The notes under the pieces are model-generated. The model was given only the letters and a program-made list of their open reading frames with translations. It did no database searches and had not been told where the DNA came from. A stretch of DNA of 31,694 nucleotides from a virus. The stretch lies in the IMG/VR virus record IMGVR_UViG_3300046753_000233, positions 1 to 31,694 of that record; one strand, given 5' to 3'. Both the position numbers and the translations under genes were made by a program. The number at the start of each line of letters is the position of its first letter. Positions within the stretch are counted from its first letter, which is position 1. Below, in pieces: positions 14,792 to 22,500 of this stretch.

Positions 14792-16486
14792 ATGACATTT
14801 ACTGATTTTAACATTGAAATAAAAAGAACTGCTGGACAAGTAAAAACAAAATGTCCAAAATGTTCACATGATAGAAAGAAAAAAACAGATCCATGTTTAT
14901 CTGTTAATATAGATGAAGGTGTCTGGAATTGTCACAATTGTGGATGGACAGGTGGTTTAAAAAAACAAAACAAATATATGCAAGAGATAAAATATGTGTT
15001 GCCTGTAAACAAACCAGAGAAAGAATATTCTGATAAGTTTATAGCTTGGTTTAAAAGTAGAGGTATATCAAAAAACACTATACTAAAAAATAGAATTGCA
15101 GAAGGCAAGGAATATATGCCACAGATAGGAAAAGAAGTTACAACTATTCAGTTTAAATATTACAGAGATAGTTCACTTATTAATATAAAATACAGGGATG
15201 CTGCAAAAAACTTTAAACTAGTAAAAGACGCAGAACGTATTATGTATGGTCTTGATCATTTGATAGGTAAAAAACAAGCTATAATTGTAGAGGGAGAAAT
15301 GGACAAGCTAGCTTTTTATGAAGCTGGTTTTGAAAATTGTGTTTCAGTTCCTAATGGTGCTAGTAATTTAAAAATGGAATATTTAAATGATTTTGCTACA
15401 AACTTTGACAAAGTGTTTTTAGCTGTAGATAATGATGAGCCAGGTCTTAAATTACAGGAAGAATTGTCAAGAAGAATAGGTAGAGATATATGTTATAGGG
15501 TTAATTATTTTGAAAACTGTAAAGACATTAATGACGTTTTAATTAATCATGGTGTTTCTGGCGTAAAGTCTTGTATAGATAAAGCACAGCTGTATCCTCT
15601 TGAAGGTGTTTTAAATGTTAAAGATTTTGATATTGATATAGATAGTCTTTTTGAAATTGGACTTAACAAAGGTCAGACTGTAAATCATAATAACTTTGAT
15701 AATCTTTTTAGTTTTGCTAGCTCACAATTAACAGTAGTTACAGGCATACCTACACATGGTAAAAGTAATTTTTTAGAACATATATGTATGAGGTTATCAA
15801 CTTTACATAAATGGAAGTTTGGTGTATTTAGTCCAGAACATTATCCTATGCAATTACATTTTTCTGTTTTAGCTGAAAAGCTTATTGGTAAAAGCTTTAG
15901 AAATAATACAAAATATGAACGCATGTCTAAATCAGAATTACACATAGCAAAAGAATTTATTTCTGATTATTATCATTGGATAAGACCAGATGGAGATGTG
16001 TACACGATAGATGCTATTTTAAATTCAGCTAAACAATTGATCAGAAGACATGGTATAAATGCCTTAATTATTGATCCGTATAACAAAATTGATGCTAACA
16101 TTGGATCTCAAAATGAAACAAATTATATAAATAAATTTTTAACTAAACTAACAATATTTAAGCAAAAATATGATATACATATATTTTTAGTAGCTCACCC
16201 TAGAAAAATGCAAAAAAAAGATAATGGCCTGTATGAGATACCTACTTTATATGATGTTGCTGGTAGTGCAAACTTTTATAATCAAGTTGATAATGGTATA
16301 TCTGTATACAGAGATTTTAAAAATCAATTGACAAGTGTCTATGTGCAAAAGGTTAAATTTAGACATATTGGAGAATTAGGAGAAGCTCAGTTTAAATATA
16401 ATATACAAAACGGCAGATATGTTGAGGTAGGCGAACACCTTGATAATCAATCATATATAGAGGTTGAACAACAAAGTATGTTATAA
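14792..16486 (+). CDS. Primase-helicase (T7 gp4/Twinkle type)
   Basis: The 564-residue protein would prime and unwind DNA at the phage fork. The N-terminus has a zinc-binding domain (Cys21, Cys24 in CPKC; Cys47, Cys50 in CHNC). A TOPRIM domain follows with IIVEGEMD (Glu167, Glu169) and FLAVDNDEPG (Asp213, Asp215). The C-terminal RecA-like/DnaB helicase part has Walker A VTGIPTHGKSN (Lys324, Ser325), Walker B NALIIDPYN (Asp428), the HIFLVAHPRK sensor strand and the QVDNGISVYRD loop. All core motifs look intact. It follows the winged-helix gene by 9 bases. No DNA polymerase is encoded in this window, so it must work with host enzymes or an unseen gene. Confidence 0.88.
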   Translation: MTFTDFNIEIKRTAGQVKTKCPKCSHDRKKKTDPCLSVNIDEGVWNCHNCGWTGGLKKQNKYMQEIKYVLPVNKPEKEYSDKFIAWFKSRGISKNTILKNRIAEGKEYMPQIGKEVTTIQFKYYRDSSLINIKYRDAAKNFKLVKDAERIMYGLDHLIGKKQAIIVEGEMDKLAFYEAGFENCVSVPNGASNLKMEYLNDFATNFDKVFLAVDNDEPGLKLQEELSRRIGRDICYRVNYFENCKDINDVLINHGVSGVKSCIDKAQLYPLEGVLNVKDFDIDIDSLFEIGLNKGQTVNHNNFDNLFSFASSQLTVVTGIPTHGKSNFLEHICMRLSTLHKWKFGVFSPEHYPMQLHFSVLAEKLIGKSFRNNTKYERMSKSELHIAKEFISDYYHWIRPDGDVYTIDAILNSAKQLIRRHGINALIIDPYNKIDANIGSQNETNYINKFLTKLTIFKQKYDIHIFLVAHPRKMQKKDNGLYEIPTLYDVAGSANFYNQVDNGISVYRDFKNQLTSVYVQKVKFRHIGELGEAQFKYNIQNGRYVEVGEHLDNQSYIEVEQQSML

Positions 16487-16521
16487 TTTGTATATTTAAA
16501 AAATTAATTGTTACATTGTAA
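16487..16521 (+). promoter_or_regulatory. Bipartite early promoter/operator, copy 2
   Basis: TTTG (16487-16490, part of TATAATTTG) is followed after 20 bases by the palindrome TTACA-T-TGTAA (16511-16521), the same design as at 11462-11496. It lies in the short gap after the primase-helicase gene. The ATG of the next gene follows the palindrome after one base, so if TACATTG is the -7 element the message would start after that ATG. An operator role, or a later start codon, would resolve this. Confidence 0.5.
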
Positions 16522-16522
16522 T

Positions 16523-16720
16523 ATGATTTATGCACCAATTTTAATGATTATAGTTTCTATGACAATAGGAGCAGCTTTAGGTGCCATAGGCATGTTATAT
16601 ATAAATTATAAAGAAATAAAAAGCCTAGAAGAAGAACTCGATAAATTTAGAGATTTGTATTTTGAAGAAATGGATAAGTGGCGAAACAAATATATTGATG
16701 ATGGCCATAATTTTTATTAA
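16523..16720 (+). CDS. Small single-pass membrane protein
   Basis: The 65-residue product starts MIYAPILMIIVSMTIGAALG. One hydrophobic segment covers residues 3-27, and a charged helical domain follows (KEIKSLEEELDKFRDLYFEE). The small size, an early position and the N-terminal TM suggest a protein that acts at the host membrane, but no family is recognised. The start chosen is the first ATG, which touches the palindrome; Met8 or Met13 would be alternatives giving a longer leader. Confidence 0.5.
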   Translation: MIYAPILMIIVSMTIGAALGAIGMLYINYKEIKSLEEELDKFRDLYFEEMDKWRNKYIDDGHNFY

Positions 16721-16731
16721 AAAAAAACGCA

Positions 16732-16950
16732 ATGAATTTTGAAAACTTTATTTTAAACTTAACAGAAGAAGAAAAAATTAAATATCTTCACGAATCTTTA
16801 ACAGACAGAAATTTTGGTATGTTTGAAGTATTGTCTACTATTTTATCTTTAAGAGATCATAAAAATGGTGGTGTAGACAAAAAAACTATAGACCTAATTT
16901 ATAAAAAAATTATAATAGATGGGGAAACCAATATACCGAGTGATAGTTAA
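16732..16950 (+). CDS. Small early protein, unknown
   Basis: The 72-residue product starts MNFENFILNLTEEEKIKYLH, is helical and soluble, and ends in GETNIPSDS. It is preceded by an A-rich leader and overlaps the next gene by 32 bases in another frame. No motif points to a function. Confidence 0.5.
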   Translation: MNFENFILNLTEEEKIKYLHESLTDRNFGMFEVLSTILSLRDHKNGGVDKKTIDLIYKKIIIDGETNIPSDS

Positions 16951-17164
16951 ATTTCAATACAGGAATACATCTAATAGTAGTTATATAAAAGCAAGAATAA
17001 AAATAGGTCATATAGATACTTTTGCTTTATCTAGAAATAAAGAAGAAATTTTAGAGCATATTAAACCAAAAGTTCTGAGCAAAATAAACAAGAAAGAAAA
17101 CGAAGTAGAAATTAAAATTTTAGATTACATTATAGAAGGTCAATATGGAGAAACAAACTACTAA
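16919..17164 (+). CDS. Small basic early protein, unknown
   Basis: The 81-residue product starts MGKPIYRVIVKFQYRNTSNS and is a mixed alpha/beta, lysine-rich protein (IKARIKIGHIDTF, NKKENEVEIKILDYI). It overlaps its neighbours on both sides (32 bases before, 20 after), which fits the compact early block. It could be nucleic-acid-binding by charge, but no domain is recognised. Confidence 0.5.
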   Translation: MGKPIYRVIVKFQYRNTSNSSYIKARIKIGHIDTFALSRNKEEILEHIKPKVLSKINKKENEVEIKILDYIIEGQYGETNY

Positions 17165-17579
17165 GCATAACAAATATTATTACCAAGAAGGTAGGAACGG
17201 ATGGACTCCTACTAGTACTTATTCAATTACAAAAACAAACGATATGATTAACCCAAAGATGAAATTGTCAAAAGAGGAACTAGGATTAGTTTCTAAAGAC
17301 AGAAAAGAAAAGCCTGTATATACAGGTGTACTAAAATACTTTCCAGATGCAATACTAGAAGTTGCTAGATGCAGCTTTGTAGGTCAAGAACAACACAATC
17401 CTGATAAACCTTTGCACTGGGATAGAAGTAAAAGTGGCGATGAGTTAGATGCCTTGTCAAGACACTTACTAGATGCAGGAACAATAGACACAGATGGTGT
17501 TAGACATTCTGCAAAAGTAGCATGGAGAGCTTTAGCTAATTTACAAAAAGAAATAGAAAATGAAAAAGAGAACAAGTAA
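17145..17579 (+). CDS. dATP/dGTP diphosphohydrolase family protein (DUF5664-like)
   Basis: The 144-residue protein matches the N-terminal dATP/dGTP diphosphohydrolase family. The conserved core runs from KPVYTGVLKYFPDAILEVA (57-75) through VGQEQHNPDKPLHWDRSKSG (79-98), then DELDALSRHLLD (99-110) and HSAKVAWRALANLQ (121-134). The Glu/Asp and His residues in these helices are likely metal or phosphate ligands. Such enzymes trim purine deoxynucleotides to monophosphates, altering the pool during replication. They occur in several phage types, sometimes with 2-aminoadenine synthesis, but no purZ is visible here. The N-terminal 45 residues are variable. The gene overlaps both neighbours. Confidence 0.7.
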   Translation: MEKQTTKHNKYYYQEGRNGWTPTSTYSITKTNDMINPKMKLSKEELGLVSKDRKEKPVYTGVLKYFPDAILEVARCSFVGQEQHNPDKPLHWDRSKSGDELDALSRHLLDAGTIDTDGVRHSAKVAWRALANLQKEIENEKENK

Positions 17580-17754
17580 TTTACTAGAAAAGGCACATTC
17601 ATTAGTTGTATCTGTAACAGGAACAGATATTTCTAAAACAAAAAGACAAGAGGTAATGAAAGATGTAAGAGCTATATATCGCAAAATTAAAGAGATAGAG
17701 CCAAAGATTTATGATACACTTAATAATGATGACAACCACAAAACCACAAGATAA
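17560..17754 (+). CDS. Small basic helical early protein, unknown
   Basis: The 64-residue product starts MKKRTSNLLEKAHSLVVSVT, with a probable helix-turn-helix-like or three-helix layout (KRQEVMKDVRAIYRKIKEIE) and a polar end. It overlaps the diphosphohydrolase gene by 20 bases and the next small gene by one. No family is recognised. Confidence 0.5.
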   Translation: MKKRTSNLLEKAHSLVVSVTGTDISKTKRQEVMKDVRAIYRKIKEIEPKIYDTLNNDDNHKTTR

Positions 17755-17927
17755 TGTTGTACGAAATAATAAAAAAATATAATTTGTCTGAATTAGAAGT
17801 TTTAAGTATAGTTCATGAATGGTATACAATGGGAATGTATGAAGATATTGTTATGGATGAAGACGGTTTAGAGCTTGACGAAATATGTGATTTAGAAATA
17901 GAATCAATATTAGAAACAAACAACTAA
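17754..17927 (+). CDS. Very small acidic early protein
   Basis: A 57-residue frame starts at the ATG whose first base is the last base of the previous stop (TAATG). The product starts MLYEIIKKYNLSELEVLSIV and becomes very acidic (MDEDGLELDEICDLEIESIL). The stop-start overlap and absence of any competing frame support it as a real gene. A DNA-mimic or host-protein-binding role is imaginable from the charge, but nothing shows it. Confidence 0.5.
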   Translation: MLYEIIKKYNLSELEVLSIVHEWYTMGMYEDIVMDEDGLELDEICDLEIESILETNN

Positions 17928-17931
17928 AAAA

Positions 17932-18018
17932 ATGTTTAGATTTATATTTAAATTACTAGGCATCAAGTTTAACAATATAATTAAAAACTTAGAAGAGTAT
18001 GAAAAGAAAAGAAGGTGA
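17932..18018 (+). CDS. Possible 28-residue amphipathic peptide gene
   Basis: After an A7 leader, ATG at 17932 opens a 28-residue frame (MFRFIFKLLGIKFNNIIKNL, then a charged tail), ending inside the next gene, which it overlaps by 20 bases. The peptide is cationic and amphipathic. It fills the only gap in this part of the early block. The leader resembles those of neighbours, but the length is so small that it may be a non-coding spacer. Confidence 0.35.
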   Translation: MFRFIFKLLGIKFNNIIKNLEEYEKKRR

Positions 18019-18211
18019 ATCTTTTGAAGATTATAAAGAAAGAAGAAGAGAAGCTAATTTAAAAACTAAAAATAAATTAAAAGGAATTAATGTATTTCCT
18101 GGTGATTGGGGTACTTATCGAAAAGATATAGATGGGGAGGTGGAGTCTAGAATGAAACATATTTTAGATAAGATAAAAGATAAATACAAAAATCAGGATG
18201 AGCAACAGTAA
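17999..18211 (+). CDS. Small charged early protein
   Basis: The 70-residue product starts MKRKEGESFEDYKERRREAN, a conserved-looking start in small phage proteins ('GES-EDY-ERR'). It has LKGINVFPGDWGTYRKD and a charged helical end. It overlaps the next zinc-finger gene by 14 bases. No function is known to me. Confidence 0.5.
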   Translation: MKRKEGESFEDYKERRREANLKTKNKLKGINVFPGDWGTYRKDIDGEVESRMKHILDKIKDKYKNQDEQQ

Positions 18212-18350
18212 GGAATGTGCACAATGTAAAAAACCTTTAAAAGGATGTCCTTGTGGTCACAGAAAAGCAGTAGATGGAAAGATGGTTCACGGAAGATGTT
18301 TAGATAAATATAATTATATAATTAATAAAAACAAAAAACAAAATGGATGA
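18198..18350 (+). CDS. Short zinc-finger-like protein (50 residues)
   Basis: The frame from ATG 18198 encodes MSNSKECAQCKKPLKG and then CPCGHRKAVDGKMVHGRC. Cys7/Cys10, Cys17/Cys19, His21 and Cys34 can form one zinc site. It ends in a basic Asn/Lys tail. The start overlaps the previous gene and the stop overlaps the next start (ATGGATGA), as elsewhere in the block. Its small size hides it from usual length cut-offs. It probably binds nucleic acid or a host protein. Confidence 0.55.
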   Translation: MSNSKECAQCKKPLKGCPCGHRKAVDGKMVHGRCLDKYNYIINKNKKQNG

Positions 18351-18585
18351 TAATTTTATAGATGATGAAAACCTTAGAGTTTTAGTAGATCTAAAAGTAA
18401 AAGGTAACGCTAATGGCACTATATTTGTCAGAAACGATTTAAAAGATACTATTGAAAGAATAGAGTCTACTAATAAAGATAGAGTTGTAGGGATAGTATA
18501 TGACGGCTCATATAATTTAGAAATATTAACGCAACCACTACAAGAGCTAGACAAAATTATTAAGGAGGTAACAAAGAATGATTAA
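18343..18585 (+). CDS. Small early protein upstream of rusA, unknown
   Basis: The 80-residue product starts MDDNFIDDENLRVLVDLKVK and has short strands (GTIFVRNDL, RVVGIVYDGSYNLEIL), then a helical end. Its last codons contain AAGGAGG (18565-18571 region), which lies about 9 bases before the rusA ATG and could serve as a ribosome site for it, an exception to the usual absence of Shine-Dalgarno here. No family is recognised. Confidence 0.5.
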   Translation: MDDNFIDDENLRVLVDLKVKGNANGTIFVRNDLKDTIERIESTNKDRVVGIVYDGSYNLEILTQPLQELDKIIKEVTKND

Positions 18586-18958
18586 GTATCCATATCCTCC
18601 TATGGCAAAACCTAGGATGACAAGAGCTGACAGCTGGAAAAAAAGACCAATAGTTTTAAAGTATTGGGATTTTAAAGATCACATAAAAAGCTGGGCAATA
18701 AGAGAAAACTTTAAATTAGGAAACGAAATATATGTTATTTTTCATATACCTATGCCGAAGTCCTGGAGTAAGATTAAAAAAACACAGATGATATTTGCTG
18801 ATCATCAACAACGTCCTGATGTTGATAATTTATTAAAAGGTCTAATGGATGCTTTGCTTGAGGAAGATTCTCACATACACACTGTTTATGCAAGAAAAAT
18901 ATGGAGTAATGAGGGTTCTATAGAGTTTTACAGAAAAACTAGTCTTCTTCTCTCTTAA
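18578..18958 (+). CDS. rusA: RusA-type Holliday junction resolvase
   Basis: The 126-residue protein is the usual RusA size and resolves four-way DNA junctions before packaging. PPMAKPRMTRADSWKKRPIV matches the family N-terminal loop. HIPMPKSWSK corresponds to the 'P-P-x-SWSK' strand. QQRPDVDNLLKGLMDALLEE (Asp81, Asp83, Asp91) holds the metal-binding aspartates and the dimer helix. It is the last gene of the early block and overlaps the previous gene by eight bases. Its 3' end overlaps the oppositely oriented last late gene by 20 bases. Confidence 0.85.
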   Translation: MIKYPYPPMAKPRMTRADSWKKRPIVLKYWDFKDHIKSWAIRENFKLGNEIYVIFHIPMPKSWSKIKKTQMIFADHQQRPDVDNLLKGLMDALLEEDSHIHTVYARKIWSNEGSIEFYRKTSLLLS

Positions 18959-18977
18959 TATTATAATGCTTTTCTGT
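18930..18977. terminator. Possible bidirectional terminator at the early/late convergence
   Basis: ACAGAAAA (18930-18937) is matched by TTTTCTGT (18970-18977), giving an 8-base AT-rich stem with a 32-base loop. It lies exactly where rusA and the oppositely oriented gene overlap. On the plus strand TTTTA follows. It is the only inverted repeat seen between the converging operons, but it is weak and could be chance. Confidence 0.25.
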
Positions 18978-19262
18978 TTTATATCTTTGCTTATAAATAA
19001 TATTTCTACACTGCTTCTCAGTAATATTATGCCTAATCGATATATCTATAAAAGTTTTACCAATATGACCTTGATTTTCTATAATGTATTTATCAAAGTC
19101 TTTAAACATCATGTAATTTCTTAATGATTTTGGAGCTATAATACCATTCTCTACAAGATGATAAACTAAATCTTTTACAGTATAGTTTTTTCCCCACCTA
19201 ACTTCAGACTCATCACCAATAATGCTTATAAACTCGTCTACAACAATTTTACTGTTTGGCAT
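18939..19262 (-). CDS. Last gene of the tail block, unknown (HTH-like C-terminus)
   Basis: The 107-residue product starts MPNSKIVVDEFISIIGDESE and has KNYTVKDLVYHLVENGIIAP. Its end has IDISIRHNITEKQCRNIIYK, which looks like a helix-turn-helix (ten-residue turn, then a recognition-type helix). It directly follows the zinc-ribbon gene (stop TAA and then ATG). Being last in the late operon, it may not be a virion protein. The HTH reading is by eye. Confidence 0.45.
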   Translation of the reverse strand: MPNSKIVVDEFISIIGDESEVRWGKNYTVKDLVYHLVENGIIAPKSLRNYMMFKDFDKYIIENQGHIGKTFIDISIRHNITEKQCRNIIYKQRYKTEKHYNIKREED

Positions 19263-19502
19263 TTATTTCCATAAGTTTTGTGGACACTTTATAAAATCTT
19301 CATCGATTCTATTTTTAGATTGTAACATGCAACCACAATCACCACATCTTTCAAGGATTTCTAAAGCTAGTGGTTTTTGATAAACACCACACTTATTGCT
19401 TCTACAAATTGATAATCTTTTTTCAAATTTTTTATCACTAGCTAATTTTACACCTTCGCCAATAATAATTTTCCAGAATAGTTTTCTTAAATCTTTAAAC
19501 AT
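19263..19502 (-). CDS. Small zinc-ribbon protein next to the tape measure
   Basis: The 79-residue protein starts MFKDLRKLFWKIIIGEG; the upstream in-frame TTG at 19508 would add two residues. An amphipathic helix at 1-20 is followed by Cys33, Cys38 (CRSNKC), Cys53, Cys56, Cys58 (CGDCGC) and Cys73 (KCPQNLW). This fits the recurring phage zinc-ribbon 'C..C....C-x-x-CGC-L...CP-x-x-W'. It follows the tape measure by 21 bases, a place where small tail or baseplate accessory proteins are common. Confidence 0.6.
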   Translation of the reverse strand: MFKDLRKLFWKIIIGEGVKLASDKKFEKRLSICRSNKCGVYQKPLALEILERCGDCGCMLQSKNRIDEDFIKCPQNLWK

Positions 19503-19523
19503 AGTCAAATATATATATAATTA

Positions 19524-22500
19524 TTAAAATAAATTAGATTGAGCTTCTTGGATCTGAACATTTAATTGTGAATTACTTATATCAGATTCAGTAACAATAA
19601 CTTTTTGTGTATTTATAACACTTGCTAGAGCAGAAACTATTTTTTGGCTGTTAAAGCCACTGTCAAAACTTTTTTGTGCAGCCTGTCTTGAAGGAGTTAT
19701 ACCTCCATTTTCAAATGCTACACCACCACCAGCAACATTCATAGCACTTAGTTGAGGTTTAAACATTGCAGTTGCTTTTCTATTTATAACAGCTTCGCCA
19801 CCTTCAAGTTCTGCAACAGTACCACCTACAGCAAACTTAACGCCACCTTGTGCATGCCTAGCTCCTTTAACCATACCACCACTTGCAAATTTGTCAATAT
19901 CTCCAGGAACTATACCTCCGTCTTCACCTACAAACTTTTGTGCAGCTATACCAGCTATTTGTGCACCGACAAAAGCAGACATAATAGGAGCAGCCACAAT
20001 TGCACCTAAACCTGTTTCACCAGCAACCCTAGTTATAGCTAAATAACCATTTAATGTTGCCTGTATAATGTCGTTTACTTTATTTAAATGAAATTGCCTT
20101 CTTTGTATGTTTCTAATCTCAGCTTCTTTTTTAGCTTCTAAAGTTACTTCTCTATCATTAAAGGCTTCTTGCATTGCTTCTGTATCTTGACCAGCTAATT
20201 CAGCTTGTGCTAATTCATCTCTAAATGCATTTTCTCTATCTAGTTTTTGTCTATCAAATTGAGCATTTAAATCAGCAATGTTTGCTTCTGCAATGTTAGC
20301 AGAAACACTTAAAGCTATTTGAGATATTTGATCATAAGTTTCAACTACTTTTGCTATTCTTTCGTCCTGTAAAGCCTTTATAGTATCAATTTTATCTTGC
20401 TCTATTTGTATTTCTGCTGCTGCTAGTTGTTCAGCATTAAGAATACCAGCATCTTTTTCTCTTTGAGCTTGTGCTTTTAGCTCAATAGCAGTTCTTTCTG
20501 CTAAATCTTGTTTATCTTTATTGTTTTTAAAGAAGTTATTTAAATCATTTGATCTGTTGTCTATTTCATTTTTTAAAATTTGTCTGGCATTTTCTTCTTG
20601 TTTGCCTTGTCTAACAACACCTAGTTTTTCTATTTCAATATCTTTTTCAGCTGCTAAGTTTTTTATAATATCACTATTTTGAGCTTCCTTTAGTTGTTCT
20701 TCAATTAAAATATCACTAAATATTTTTAACCTTGCATTAGCACCTTCTTCAGTTTCTTTTGCAAGTAACTCCCAGCCAGCTTTATCTATATTTTTTAAAA
20801 CATCATAGTTATTTGCATTTCTTTCAAAGAATTTTAAATCTCTTTTTGCCTGATCTTTAAAATTATCTTCTCTTTGTGACTTAATACTTCTTATATTCTT
20901 TTTATTTAAAGCTAATTCTTTTATTAAATCTTTTTCTTTACTTTTAAATTTATTCTCAACAGCTGCTTCTTCCTGTTCACTTAAGTCTTTTATAGCTTTA
21001 GTAGATGTATCAAAGAACTTTTTAAACTCATCTTTTGTTTTTGCTAATCTAAAAGTGCTAAAGAAACTTTTATCTCTTCCTTGACCTGATCGATCTAGAG
21101 CTGCATTAAAATTAGTAACTTTTGTTTCTAATTCATCTACAGTTATATTTAAAAGCTGACCATCGTTTAACCACTTTTCATTACCTTTTACCCAGGCATC
21201 AAAACTTCCATCTTCTTTTAATTGTGATTTAAATTCAGTAAATGCTTTGTTGGCTTCATCTAAAAGTATTATATCTTTATCTAAATTAAACTTTTGGATA
21301 GAGCTTTGAAACTCTCTACCTATTTGCACATTTTTAAGAAGCTCTAATTCATCTTCTGCTTTTTTAACCTCTACCTCTTGTTTGTCTTTATTATACTTTC
21401 TAAACTCTTCTAAATCAGCCTTGTATTCTTTTCTAAGATTTAGCCTGGTCGACTTGTTTTTTAATATTCTAAATTCAGACAATTCTTCTGTGCCTTTCAG
21501 CATTTCTTCTAATTGTTTTTCTCTAAGCTTTCTAACTTTTGTTATTGAAGTAACATCAGTTGATGCTGTTTTTAAAATCTCTTCTCTTTCGTTGTGTAGT
21601 TGTATAATTTTATCTTGATAAAGATTATAACTAATTTTTTTAGAGTCTAGATCATTTTTTACAATTAGTTTATTTAATTCTATGGTTCTTAGTTTTTGTC
21701 TATTTTCTTCTGACAAACCTGATTCCATATCTTTAAGATTAGCTATGTCTACTCTTAATTGTTCTGATTCAGTAAGTACTTTGTTTAATCTTATTAAATC
21801 TTCAGTTTTCATTATTTCAACATCAAAGTTTTCTAATAGTTCACCATGATCTTGTTTTAATTTACGAAGTAGCTTTGATCTTTCTGATGTTCCGTCACCA
21901 GCCAATACTGCAAGATTAACCTGCTTAGTTATTTGGTCGTTTACTCTACGTTGCATCATTTCATTTTCACCCATTTCATCATTAAGATCCGTAAAATATC
22001 CAACTAGCAAAGAAACAGCTGTAAGAAGAAGGCCAAACGGATTAGCTCTTATTACAGCACTAATACCTTTTAACGTTCCAGAAAAAATATTTGCTCCAGC
22101 TGCTGCTGCTTTAAAAACTGTTACTTGTGATGCAACTACATTTCTTAAATTAGTGAAAGTTATTGCACCTAAAGCTGCTGCTGTTCTAGCTACAACAAAC
22201 CTTGCTGCTAAAGCCGTAATTACAACAAGTATAGCGTTAGCTGCTCTTTTTAAACGTTCAAGAGCTTTTTCATTGTTTTGTAAATTTTCTACAAATTGTG
22301 TTAGTCCGTTTATAATATTTCTTAAACCACCATCAAACAATTCACCTATAGCAATTCCAAGTCCTTCTGTTGCTGACTTTAAAAGTGTAAAATCTCCTTC
22401 TAAGTTGTTAAGCCTTATTTGTGCCATTTGTGAAATAACACCTTCTGCTTCATTTAAAATGCCTAAACTACTTTCTAGTCCTTCAATATTATTTAATAAA

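Noticed and set aside
17145-17579. Evidence for a 2-aminoadenine (Z) genome
   Set aside because: Only a diphosphohydrolase family member is seen; purZ and a dedicated polymerase, needed for that call, are not in the window.
11463-18958. Lysogeny module (integrase, repressor) in the early block
   Set aside because: No tyrosine or serine recombinase, CI-like repressor or attachment core was found; the HTH-type genes here look replication-related.
19506-19513. TATATTTG (minus), an exact -7 motif before the zinc-ribbon gene
   Set aside because: The ATG at 19502 lies only four bases after it, and no TTTG is seen at the proper distance upstream; transcription would start within the gene. Probably AT-rich chance.
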